Below, one piece after another: positions 1 to 6,540 of a stretch of DNA of 10,744 nucleotides. Below the pieces are notes generated by a model. The model saw nothing but the letters and a program-made list of their open reading frames with translations. It ran no database searches and was not told the origin of the DNA. Source of the stretch: Bacteroidales bacterium UBA6408 (GTDB taxonomy: Bacteria > Bacteroidota > Bacteroidia > Bacteroidales > UBA932); the NCBI GenBank assembly GCA_002439805.1, contig DJPQ01000096.1:343-11086 (forward strand), given 5' to 3'. The position numbers were made by a program, and so were the translations under genes. Position 1 is the stretch's first letter; every line of letters starts with the position of its first letter.

Positions 1-24
1 GAGAGTAGGTCGTCGCCACGCTTT
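1..24 (+). rRNA. rrf: 3' end of 5S rRNA (partial, runs off the left edge)
   Basis: The first bases, GAGAGTAGGTCGTCGCCACG and the few that follow, resemble the conserved 3' end of bacterial 5S rRNA: GAGAGTAGG, then the strand that closes helix I. A strong intrinsic terminator follows immediately, as expected at the end of an rRNA operon. Only about 24 nt are visible, so the mature 3' end is approximate and the rest of the gene is outside the window. The identification is from recognised 5S consensus, not from an alignment. Confidence 0.72.
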
Positions 25-25
25 G

Positions 26-66
26 AGGACCCCGATTGATGAAAATCAGTCGGGGTCCTTTTTTTT
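26..66 (+). terminator. Intrinsic terminator of the rRNA operon
   Basis: Positions 26-40 pair with 45-59 in a 15-bp stem (one G-T wobble, 36/49) closed by a GAAA loop at 41-44. Eight T residues run from 59 to 66. This is a textbook Rho-independent terminator on the plus strand, placed directly after the 5S tail. Confidence 0.93.
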
Positions 67-85
67 ACTCAGCGACATCGTCATA

Positions 86-290
86 CGCATGAGCGCCGTG
101 CGGAGAACAGCGAAGCGAAGGCCTTGTGCGATAGCGCGCACGTAGCACGACATCCCCCGCAAAAGGGGGACGGGAGGGGGATTTTAAGCAGGCGCATGAG
201 CGCCGTGCGGAGAACAGCGAAGCGCAGGCCTTGTGCGATGGTGCGCACGTAGCACGACTTCCCCTTCGAGGGGACGGGAGGGGTCGAAAT
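86..290. repeat. Two tandem copies of a GC-rich hairpin repeat, 107-nt period
   Basis: Copy 1 starts at 86 and copy 2 at 193. Their first 66 nt (86-151 and 193-258) differ at only three positions. Each copy ends in a small hairpin and a G-rich tail. Copy 1 has CCCCC 154-158 paired with GGGGG 165-169. Copy 2 has CCCC 261-264 paired with GGGG 270-273, with a different loop. Both are followed by ACGGGAGGGG. A second short stem is possible earlier in each copy (GTGCG 126-130 with CGCAC 137-141 in copy 1). No convincing gene lies here. The pattern resembles dispersed intergenic repeats, but only these two copies can be seen. Confidence 0.85.
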
Positions 291-295
291 GCAAG

Positions 296-314
296 GTAGG
301 TCGTCGCCACGCTT
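296..314 (+). repeat. Second copy of the 5S rRNA tail (19 nt)
   Basis: GTAGGTCGTCGCCACGCTT at 296-314 is identical to 6-24. The sequence upstream (from about 275) no longer resembles 5S rRNA, so this is a detached 3' fragment, not a second gene. Like the first copy, it leads straight into a terminator. It looks like a relic of duplication, or of recombination between ends of rRNA operons. Confidence 0.85.
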
Positions 315-316
315 CG

Positions 317-352
317 AGAGACCCGATTGTGAAAGCAGTCGGGTCTCTTTTT
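317..352 (+). terminator. Second intrinsic terminator after the 5S-tail copy
   Basis: Positions 317-329 pair with 336-348 (one G-T wobble, 327/338). The apex is a GAAA tetraloop at 331-334, closed by a T-G wobble, and T residues run 348-352. The architecture matches the terminator at 26-66 but the stem bases differ in a pairing-preserving way (ACCCCGA/TCGGGGT against GACCCGA/TCGGGTC). It is therefore a homologous but diverged terminator, not a fresh copy. Confidence 0.9.
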
Positions 353-381
353 GTGTAACTCATTCCAATTTCTTAAATTTG
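350..381 (+). promoter_or_regulatory. Bacteroidota-type promoter for the restriction-modification gene
   Basis: A -33-like TTTG at 350-353 and an exact TAnnTTTG -7 element, TAAATTTG at 374-381, are separated by 20 nt, within the usual Bacteroidota spacing. Transcription would start near 387-389, giving a leader of about 32 nt. The -33 element overlaps the T-tract of the terminator at 317-352. A purine-rich AAGGGG at 408-413 lies 6 nt before the ATG at 420 and can serve as a ribosome binding site. Confidence 0.65.
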
Positions 382-419
382 TCTATCCTAAACAATTATA
401 ATTTGATAAGGGGCAAATC

Positions 420-3251
420 ATGATTTCAAATATAATAAAAAAGCAGGCGGTTAGGCAATTCGTGAAGGACTGGACTGGGAAGGGATACGAGAAAGGGGAA
501 ACCCAACGCTTCTGGATTGCGCTTCTCCATGATGTTCTGGGAGTTGATAATCCTGTGGGCTATATTGAATTTGAGAAGCCTGTCAAGACAATTACGAAGG
601 AAAAAGGGGCTGACTTTATTGATGGGTATATCTCAGCGACAAAAGTCCTTATTGAACAGAAAGGGGCTCACGTGAAGTTGGATGTAAGTGCACGCCAGTC
701 CGATGGCTCGTATCTGACACCATATCAGCAGGCTCGTCGTTACTCTGCCGGACTGCCGAAATCTCAGATGCCGAATTGGATTGTTGTCTGCAATTTCGCG
801 ACATTTGAGGTTCATGACATGGAACATCCTAATGAGGCTCCACAAGTTGTTCAACTTGCTGATTTAGAGAAGGAATGGCATCGCCTGAACTTTTTGGTTG
901 ACACTACGGACATTCATCTGAAAAAAGAGATTGAGGTCAGTGTCAGGGCCGGGGAGATTGTCGGCTTGCTCTACGATAAAATTCTGAAGCAATATATCAA
1001 TCCTGGCAGCCTTGAGTCCCAGAAGTCTCTGAACAAACTGTGCGTGAGGCTGGTGTTTTGTCTTTATGCCGAGGATGCCGGAATATTCGGGGGCAAGAAT
1101 ATGTTCCATGACTATATGGCGCAGTTCGAAGCGGATGATTTTCGGCGTGCGCTGAAGGACTTGTTTCATGTTCTGGACACAAGACCGGAAGAACGTGACC
1201 CTTATATGGATGAGGCATTAGCGGCATTTCCGTATGTCAATGGCGGGATGTTCGCCGGTGATATAGAAATTCCTCGTTTCAATGAAGAAATCCGTGAGCT
1301 CGTTCTTCAGCGTGCGTCAGACGATTTTGACTGGTCGCTCATAAGTCCGACTATTTTCGGTGCCGTGTTTGAATCAACGCTGAATCCGGAGACTCGTCGT
1401 GCAGGGGGAATGCACTACACGTCGATTGAGAACATACATAAGGTTATAGACCCGCTTTTCTTGGATGGATTGAGGTCGGAATTGTCAGATATAAATGCAA
1501 CACCTGTCCTAAAAATAAGAAAGGAGAAGGCTGTGGCATTTCAGCATGAGCTTGCCGGTCTGAAATTCTTTGATCCGGCGTGCGGTTCCGGTAATTTCCT
1601 TACGGAGTCATATACGTCTCTACGACGGTTGGAGAATGCGGCCTTGCGCATTCTTTATGGGGACAATCGTGTGATGGGGGAATTTATGAACCCTATCCAA
1701 GTTTCTATAGAGCAGTTCTATGGAATTGAAATTAATGACTTTGCCTGTTCTGTGGCTCAGACAGCGCTGTGGATAGCTGAACTCCAGATGATGCGTGAGA
1801 CAGATGAGATTGTCGGATTCAACCTTGAACCTTTGCCTTTGAGAACCTATACGAATATCCATGAGGGAAATGCATTGCGGTTGGATTGGAACACTGTCGT
1901 TCCCGCGACGGAGGTGGACTTCATAATGGGCAACCCTCCGTTTGTCGGAGCAAGGATAATGTGCAAGGAACAGAAGGATGACTTGGCGGCGGTGTTCGGA
2001 GAAAAATGGAAGAATCTCGGCAATCTGGACTATGTGAGCGGGTGGTACAAGAAGGCTGCGGACTATATGCTTTCAGCCGGAGTGGAGGGCTTTGAAGCAA
2101 GCTCCGGAACAAAGGGAAAGAGCGTCAGGGCAGCTTTGGTATCGACAAATTCAGTCTGTCAGGGCGAGGCCGTCGCTGCGCTTTGGAAACCTCTTGGGGA
2201 GAGCGGGGTGCACATAGATTTTGCTTATCGGACCTTCCGGTGGGACAGCGAGGCAAGCCAGAAGGCTCATGTGCATTGTGTCATTGTCGGGTTCAGTACA
2301 ACTTGTGGCAGTTCAGAATATTTTATCGTCGATGAGACCGGTACACGCCGCAAGGCTGCCCACATCAATGCCTACCTGCTCGATGCCGAGGATGTCTTCA
2401 TCGAAAGCCGGACGAAGCCATTGTGTGACGTACCGGAAATTGGAATAGGAAACCAGCCGATAGATGGCGGTTTCTATCTTTTTTCGGAAGAGGAAATGTT
2501 GGCGTTCGTCAAAAAAGAGCCGACGTCATCTCGATGGTTCAGACCGTTCTATGGCTCGTATGAATTTATTAACCGCAAGCCTCGTTACTGCCTTTGGCTT
2601 GGGGCATGCTCGCCCAATGTGCTGAGGTCAATGCCGGAGTGCATGAAGCGAGTTCAGGCTGTCAGAGACTTCAGGCTGGCAAGCACAAGAGCAAGTACTT
2701 TGAAACTTGCTGACAGTCCGACCCATTTTCAGGTAGAGAATATGCCTGATTCGAATTACATTGTGATTCCGAGTGTCTCGTCGGAAAAACGAAGGTACAT
2801 TCCTATGGGGATGCTTTCTCCTGACGATTTAAGCAGCAATCTCGTCCTTATTATTCCGTCCGCCACATTGTTCCATTTCGGTGTTCTCGAATCGTCGGTT
2901 CATATGGCGTGGATGCGCGCAGTATGCGGAAGGCTCAAGAGCGACTACCGCTACTCAAAGGACATAGTCTATAACAATTTCCCGTGGCCGGATGCGAGCG
3001 AGATTCAAAAGGAAGGCATCAGTCGCACAGCACAGGCCGTCCTTGATGCCAGAGCTCTCTATCCGGAATGTAGCTTGGCTGATTTGTATGATGAACTTAC
3101 AATGCCGCCGGAACTTCGCAAGGCTCATCGTGACAATGACTTTGTCGTTCTGAAGGCTTATGGATTTCCGGAGGATGCTTCAGAACCCGACATCGTCTCC
3201 GAACTTTTCTCAATGTACCAAAATTTTTGCAATAATCTCAAAAAGGTGTAA
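420..3251 (+). CDS. MmeI-like (Type IIG/IIL) restriction-modification enzyme
   Basis: This 943-residue protein has the layout of the MmeI family, in which one chain carries endonuclease, adenine methyltransferase and target recognition. MmeI itself is about 920 residues, so this copy looks full length. The N-terminal region (about 1-170) holds a PD-ExK-type motif: D68, then ten residues, then E79-Q-K81. A helical spacer follows. The SAM-binding motif I is DPACGSGNF (385-393) and the catalytic motif IV is NPPF (505-508), typical of N6-adenine methyltransferases. Residues about 610-820 should be the target recognition domain. The C-terminal part has the YNNFPWP-type motif usual in this family, then a helical end. 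The expected activity is methylation of one strand of an asymmetric site and cleavage at a fixed distance. The specificity cannot be read from sequence. No separate endonuclease or methylase gene is adjacent, as expected for this type. Base composition is more AT-rich than the genes after 4640, consistent with an accessory gene. Confidence 0.9.
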   Translation: MISNIIKKQAVRQFVKDWTGKGYEKGETQRFWIALLHDVLGVDNPVGYIEFEKPVKTITKEKGADFIDGYISATKVLIEQKGAHVKLDVSARQSDGSYLTPYQQARRYSAGLPKSQMPNWIVVCNFATFEVHDMEHPNEAPQVVQLADLEKEWHRLNFLVDTTDIHLKKEIEVSVRAGEIVGLLYDKILKQYINPGSLESQKSLNKLCVRLVFCLYAEDAGIFGGKNMFHDYMAQFEADDFRRALKDLFHVLDTRPEERDPYMDEALAAFPYVNGGMFAGDIEIPRFNEEIRELVLQRASDDFDWSLISPTIFGAVFESTLNPETRRAGGMHYTSIENIHKVIDPLFLDGLRSELSDINATPVLKIRKEKAVAFQHELAGLKFFDPACGSGNFLTESYTSLRRLENAALRILYGDNRVMGEFMNPIQVSIEQFYGIEINDFACSVAQTALWIAELQMMRETDEIVGFNLEPLPLRTYTNIHEGNALRLDWNTVVPATEVDFIMGNPPFVGARIMCKEQKDDLAAVFGEKWKNLGNLDYVSGWYKKAADYMLSAGVEGFEASSGTKGKSVRAALVSTNSVCQGEAVAALWKPLGESGVHIDFAYRTFRWDSEASQKAHVHCVIVGFSTTCGSSEYFIVDETGTRRKAAHINAYLLDAEDVFIESRTKPLCDVPEIGIGNQPIDGGFYLFSEEEMLAFVKKEPTSSRWFRPFYGSYEFINRKPRYCLWLGACSPNVLRSMPECMKRVQAVRDFRLASTRASTLKLADSPTHFQVENMPDSNYIVIPSVSSEKRRYIPMGMLSPDDLSSNLVLIIPSATLFHFGVLESSVHMAWMRAVCGRLKSDYRYSKDIVYNNFPWPDASEIQKEGISRTAQAVLDARALYPECSLADLYDELTMPPELRKAHRDNDFVVLKAYGFPEDASEPDIVSELFSMYQNFCNNLKKV

Positions 3252-3256
3252 ATTTG
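3226..3256 (+). promoter_or_regulatory. Internal promoter for the ATPase gene
   Basis: TTTG at 3226-3229 and an exact TAnnTTTG, TAAATTTG at 3249-3256, are 19 nt apart, an ideal Bacteroidota promoter. The -33 element lies inside the last codons of the restriction-modification gene and the -7 element begins on its TAA stop. Transcription would start near 3262-3264, about 23 nt before the ATPase ATG. The ATPase may thus be expressed independently of the upstream gene. Confidence 0.65.
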
Positions 3257-3281
3257 CCCGTATGATAATCTCAAAAAGGTG
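3232..3281 (+). repeat. 17-bp direct repeat spanning the gene junction
   Basis: ATAATCTCAAAAAGGTG occurs exactly at 3232-3248 and 3265-3281, a period of 33 nt. The first copy encodes the last residues of the restriction-modification enzyme. The second supplies the AAAGGTG ribosome binding site four bases before the ATPase start codon at 3286. It looks like a local duplication that shaped the junction. Confidence 0.9.
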
Positions 3282-3285
3282 AAAT

Positions 3286-4635
3286 ATGTTAAGGCGTAAA
3301 GTATATGGGCAACTGCTGGATTGGAAACGGGAGAGAAATGGTTCAACGGCTCTGTTGATAGAAGGAGCAAGGCGAATCGGGAAAAGCTATATTGCGGAGT
3401 TGTTTGCAAGGAACGAGTATGAATCCTATATTCTCATAGACTTCTCAAAGGCTTCTCCCATAGTGAAGTCTTGGTTTGATTTGTATCTTGAAGATATTGA
3501 CACGCTGCTTGAAAACATACAGCTTCATTATCGGAAAAGACTACCGGTAAGAAAGTCACTGATTATTTTTGATGAGGTACAGGCTTGTCCAAGAGCCAGA
3601 GAGGCCATCAAGGCACTTGTTGCCGACGGACGTTTCGATTACATCGAGACAGGTTCTCTCATATCCATAAAGAAAAATGTCAAGGGGATTCTGATTCCTT
3701 CCGAGGAAGACTCGATAGATATGTATCCTCTGGATTTTGAGGAGTTTCTGTGGGCGATGGGTGATGATATGCTGATGCCTTACATCCGGAGGCAGTTCAG
3801 TGAGATGAAACCTATGTGCGAATTTCATCGGCGTGCGATGGAATATTTCCGGAAATATCTGATTGTCGGAGGTATGCCGCAGGCTGTGAATGCATACATG
3901 GAGTCTCTGGACTTCAATAAGGTTGATGCAGTAAAGAGGCAGATATTGAAACTTTACAGGAATGATATCAGAAAGTACGCTGACAATTATGAGACGAAGG
4001 TGACGGCCATATTTGACGAGATTCCTGCCCAGCTTTCAAGACACGAGAAGAAGTTTCGCTTGTCATCACTTAGTGATGGCGCGAGAATGCGTGAATATGA
4101 GGATGCTTTTTTCTGGCTTGATGACGCAAGAATTATCAACTGCTGCTACAACACTACAGAACCGAGCATGGGATTGCGACTAAACGAGGAAAGGACGACT
4201 TTGAAGTGCTATATGGCAGATACCGGACTGCTTCTCAGCCATACGTTCAATGCGCGGGGGCTCATGTCACAGGAAATCTATCAGAAGCTGATGTTCGACA
4301 AACTAGAAATCAATGAAGGCATGCTTGTCGAGAATATTGTAGCACAAATGCTGAAAAGCAGCGGTCATAAACTGTACTTCTATAGTTGCAGTGATGCGGA
4401 TGCCAAGAGCAGGATGGAAATAGATTTTCTTATACAAAAGGAAATGATAACAGCCCGTCATAACATTTCTCCGGTGGAGGTGAAAAGCGGGCAGCGCTAT
4501 ACATTATCTTCTTTGAAAAAGTGCATCGATAAGTATGGAAATTTTCTATCGACGCCGTATGTCCTTCATTCGAAGGATTTAAAACAGGAAGACGGTGTCG
4601 TTTATCTTCCGCTCTATATGACACCGCTATTGTAG
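3286..4635 (+). CDS. AAA_14/DUF4143 family ATP-binding protein
   Basis: A 449-residue P-loop ATPase. The Walker A motif GARRIGKS is at residues 27-34, in the GARR(V/I)GK form typical of AAA_14 proteins. The Walker B segment ends in FDEVQ, with D96 and E97. The C-terminal part matches the DUF4143 pattern, which has a nuclease-like PD-(D/E)xK arrangement: D380 in EIDF, then E398-V-K400 in PVEVKSG. Length is normal for the family (about 380-480). These proteins are abundant in gut Bacteroidota, often in many copies, and their function is not established. The ATG at 3286 has a good ribosome binding site and its own promoter 30 nt upstream. The gene follows a restriction-modification enzyme in the same direction with a 34-nt gap, so a role linked to defence is possible but not shown. 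It is AT-rich like its upstream neighbour. Confidence 0.88.
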   Translation: MLRRKVYGQLLDWKRERNGSTALLIEGARRIGKSYIAELFARNEYESYILIDFSKASPIVKSWFDLYLEDIDTLLENIQLHYRKRLPVRKSLIIFDEVQACPRAREAIKALVADGRFDYIETGSLISIKKNVKGILIPSEEDSIDMYPLDFEEFLWAMGDDMLMPYIRRQFSEMKPMCEFHRRAMEYFRKYLIVGGMPQAVNAYMESLDFNKVDAVKRQILKLYRNDIRKYADNYETKVTAIFDEIPAQLSRHEKKFRLSSLSDGARMREYEDAFFWLDDARIINCCYNTTEPSMGLRLNEERTTLKCYMADTGLLLSHTFNARGLMSQEIYQKLMFDKLEINEGMLVENIVAQMLKSSGHKLYFYSCSDADAKSRMEIDFLIQKEMITARHNISPVEVKSGQRYTLSSLKKCIDKYGNFLSTPYVLHSKDLKQEDGVVYLPLYMTPLL

Positions 4636-4646
4636 CGCATAGTTCA

Positions 4647-4681
4647 TGACATTTCCGGCGGTTATTTCTGCCGTCATGTCA
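4647..4681. terminator. Hairpin between convergent genes
   Basis: TGACAT 4647-4652 pairs with ATGTCA 4676-4681, and CGGCGG 4656-4661 pairs with CTGCCG 4668-4673 (one G-T wobble). A small internal loop separates the stems and the apical loop is 4662-4667. It sits in the 53-nt gap between the ATPase stop and the kinase stop. No clear T-tract follows on either strand, so termination is plausible but not certain. Confidence 0.5.
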
Positions 4682-4688
4682 GAATTTC

Positions 4689-6353
4689 TCACAGCGAGCT
4701 GCCGCCGATGAAGCCTCGGAGCAATGAAGTGGCAGGGACATCCTTGTCGGATACGGGGAAGAAGTAGTAGAGGAACTTCAGCAGGCGATGTGCCTCGCTG
4801 TACTCCGGGCAGTTCTTCGGAATTGTCCGGAGAATCTGTTCCGCGTGGGGACGAAGGACGGCGAACTCCACGAGGTAGGCGGAGTTGAATAGCACGTCGG
4901 CGTTCTCCTGAAACGGATAAATCCACTTGACCTCGGCGCGGCGCACGTTGGGCCAGTTGCTGATGGTCTCCTCGGGGCTGAACGCGCCCTTGTTGTAGTC
5001 GCGGACGATGCGGCGGAGGAGGCGGTTGTCGCTGGTCGGGATGCAGTTGTGGTCGTCGATGGAGATGCTCGTGATGGTATTGATGAAGATGCTGAACTTG
5101 CTGGCGTCCGGAACCTTGTCGGTCAGGCGCGGGTTCAGGGCGTGGATTCCTTCGACCAGGAGCACCGTGTCGGATTCGAGTTTCAGGGTCTTGCCGTTGT
5201 ACTCTCTGATTCCTGTCACGAAGTTGTATTCCGGCACCTGTACGGTCTCTCCGGCGAGGAGCCGGAGTATGTCCTCCTGAAGGGCGACATGATCGACGGT
5301 GTCGAAATTGTCGAAGTCGTAGTTGCCGTCGGGCAGCTTCGGGGTGTCGAGACGGTTCACGAAATAGTCGTCGGTGGAGAAGGAAATCGGGTGCAGGCCG
5401 CAGGCCTTGAGCTGGACGCTGAGCCGCTTGCAGAATGTGGTCTTCCCGCTGCTTGTGGGGCCCGTGATGAGCACGAGCCTTACCGGAGACGCGGCGTGGA
5501 AGCGCCTGTCGATTTCCTCGGCAATCTGCACTATCTTCTTTTCCTGAAGCGCCTCGGCTACCTGAATCAGCTCGCTTGCCTTGCCCTTCTGGCAGGCGAT
5601 GTTCACGTCACCCACGCTGTCCAGCTTCATGAGCGCATTCCAGTGGATGCTTTCCGAGAACACGTCAAATGTCTTCGGCTGCTCGAAGAACGGCGCGAGC
5701 TGCTCCGGGTGGTGGCGGTCTGGCACGCGCAGGAGCATACCGCTGCGGTATTTCTCGAGTTCCCAGACATCAAGATAGCCCGATGCCGGGACAAGTGTGT
5801 CATAGAAATAGTCGATGCTGTTTCCGAGTGTGTAGTAGTCAACATAGACAGGCCGCGTAGTGTCTATCAGTTTGGCCACGTCCGCCCGTCCATCTGCAGC
5901 GAATGTCGCCCTTGCCTCATCGGCCTGCACTTCTTGCCTGTAGAACGGAAGATTCTCTGCCACGATTTCGCGCATTCTCTCGCAGATTTTTGCCACATCG
6001 TTCCCGTCGAGTCCGAACCCGTCGGGCTTTATGAGCGAGCAGAAATATCCCTTTGAAATGGGGCGGCGCATATAAATCCTGCATCCGGGGAAAACATCCC
6101 CTGCCGCCTTGCTCAACAGGAAACAGAGCGAGCGGCAGTAGGCGCTGCGGCCGCTGTAGGCGCGGTAGTCGAGAAATTCGACGTCCTTGTTGTTGTAGAG
6201 CCTGAACCTCAGCCCCTGGACGACATTGTTGACCTTTGCCGCGACGATGGGGTAGGGCTTGTCGAAATTGAACTCGCTGACCGCGTCAAGCAGGGTCGTC
6301 CCTTCCGGAAATTCCCTGAATGTGCCGGTGTTCCTGCAGAATACCTTGACCAT
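4689..6353 (-). CDS. TGS-domain nucleoside kinase (uridine kinase/PRK family)
   Basis: A 554-residue protein of a fusion type common in Bacteroidota. Residues about 1-60 form a TGS domain, followed by a segment like the second additional domain of threonyl-tRNA synthetase (about 60-220). The kinase core (about 285-500) belongs to the phosphoribulokinase/uridine kinase family. It has Walker A GPTSSGKT at 298-305, the STDDYF segment with D328-D329, YDFDNFD at 345-351, and LLVEGIHALN at about 398-407 with E401. The family is predicted to phosphorylate a nucleoside using ATP or GTP, probably uridine or cytidine, but the physiological substrate of this fused form is not settled. The zinc-binding histidines of synthetase-type domains are absent: the region around 65-110 has Tyr, Arg and Ser where HxxxH would be. 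The gene is divergent from upp, which supports a role in pyrimidine salvage. The ATG at 6351-6353 gives the standard family N-terminus. Confidence 0.88.
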   Translation of the reverse strand: MVKVFCRNTGTFREFPEGTTLLDAVSEFNFDKPYPIVAAKVNNVVQGLRFRLYNNKDVEFLDYRAYSGRSAYCRSLCFLLSKAAGDVFPGCRIYMRRPISKGYFCSLIKPDGFGLDGNDVAKICERMREIVAENLPFYRQEVQADEARATFAADGRADVAKLIDTTRPVYVDYYTLGNSIDYFYDTLVPASGYLDVWELEKYRSGMLLRVPDRHHPEQLAPFFEQPKTFDVFSESIHWNALMKLDSVGDVNIACQKGKASELIQVAEALQEKKIVQIAEEIDRRFHAASPVRLVLITGPTSSGKTTFCKRLSVQLKACGLHPISFSTDDYFVNRLDTPKLPDGNYDFDNFDTVDHVALQEDILRLLAGETVQVPEYNFVTGIREYNGKTLKLESDTVLLVEGIHALNPRLTDKVPDASKFSIFINTITSISIDDHNCIPTSDNRLLRRIVRDYNKGAFSPEETISNWPNVRRAEVKWIYPFQENADVLFNSAYLVEFAVLRPHAEQILRTIPKNCPEYSEAHRLLKFLYYFFPVSDKDVPATSLLRGFIGGSSL

Positions 6354-6426
6354 TTATATGTTACCTTAAAGACTTTGCCTGTTATGTGCGGATATTTCCG
6401 AAAAAATCGGTTCTCTACCCATTCCG

Positions 6427-6459
6427 TTCGCAAAAATAGGAAAAATTATGCTAACTTTG
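6427..6459 (+). promoter_or_regulatory. Promoter for upp and the downstream GNAT gene
   Basis: An exact TAnnTTTG, TAACTTTG at 6452-6459, lies 21 nt after TTCG (6427-6430), one mismatch from a TTTG -33 element. The transcript would begin near 6465-6467 and have a leader of about 75 nt before the ATG at 6541. This placement also rules out translation from the upstream ATG at 6448, which would precede the mRNA start. Confidence 0.6.
6431..6438 (-). promoter_or_regulatory. Possible -7 element for the nucleoside kinase
   Basis: On the minus strand, 6438 to 6431 reads TATTTTTG, an exact TAnnTTTG. It lies inside the spacer of the plus-strand upp promoter and about 78 nt before the kinase ATG. No clear TTG is seen 19-21 nt further upstream, so the assignment is tentative. 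Confidence 0.4.
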
Positions 6460-6540
6460 CGCCTCAGAACTGAAGATGCCGAACATTTTTTGAGCAAATC
6501 ATATCGGCCTCGGATGAATCCAAATCTTAAACATATTATA

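Noticed and set aside
65..310. Open frame of 81 residues on the minus strand
   Set aside because: It lies across the tandem hairpin repeat, the 5S-tail copy and part of a terminator. Its sequence is low-complexity and Arg/Ser/Pro-rich, so it is a by-product of GC-rich repeats.
1..352. CRISPR array
   Set aside because: The two long repeats have a 107-nt period with no regular short-repeat and spacer pattern, and no cas genes are nearby.
5049..6056. Open frame of 335 residues on the plus strand, opposite the nucleoside kinase
   Set aside because: It is entirely antisense to a well-supported kinase, has no recognisable domain, and is explained by the codon bias of the GC-rich gene on the other strand.
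6398..6410. Small hairpin (CCGA/TCGG around an A-rich loop) in the kinase leader
   Set aside because: A 4-bp stem is too short to claim as a regulatory element without covariation or expression data.
6448..6540. N-terminal extension of upp from the ATG at 6448
   Set aside because: The extra 31 residues have no counterpart in the family, and the upp promoter -7 element (6452-6459) lies inside them. The start at 6541 gives the standard length and N-terminus.
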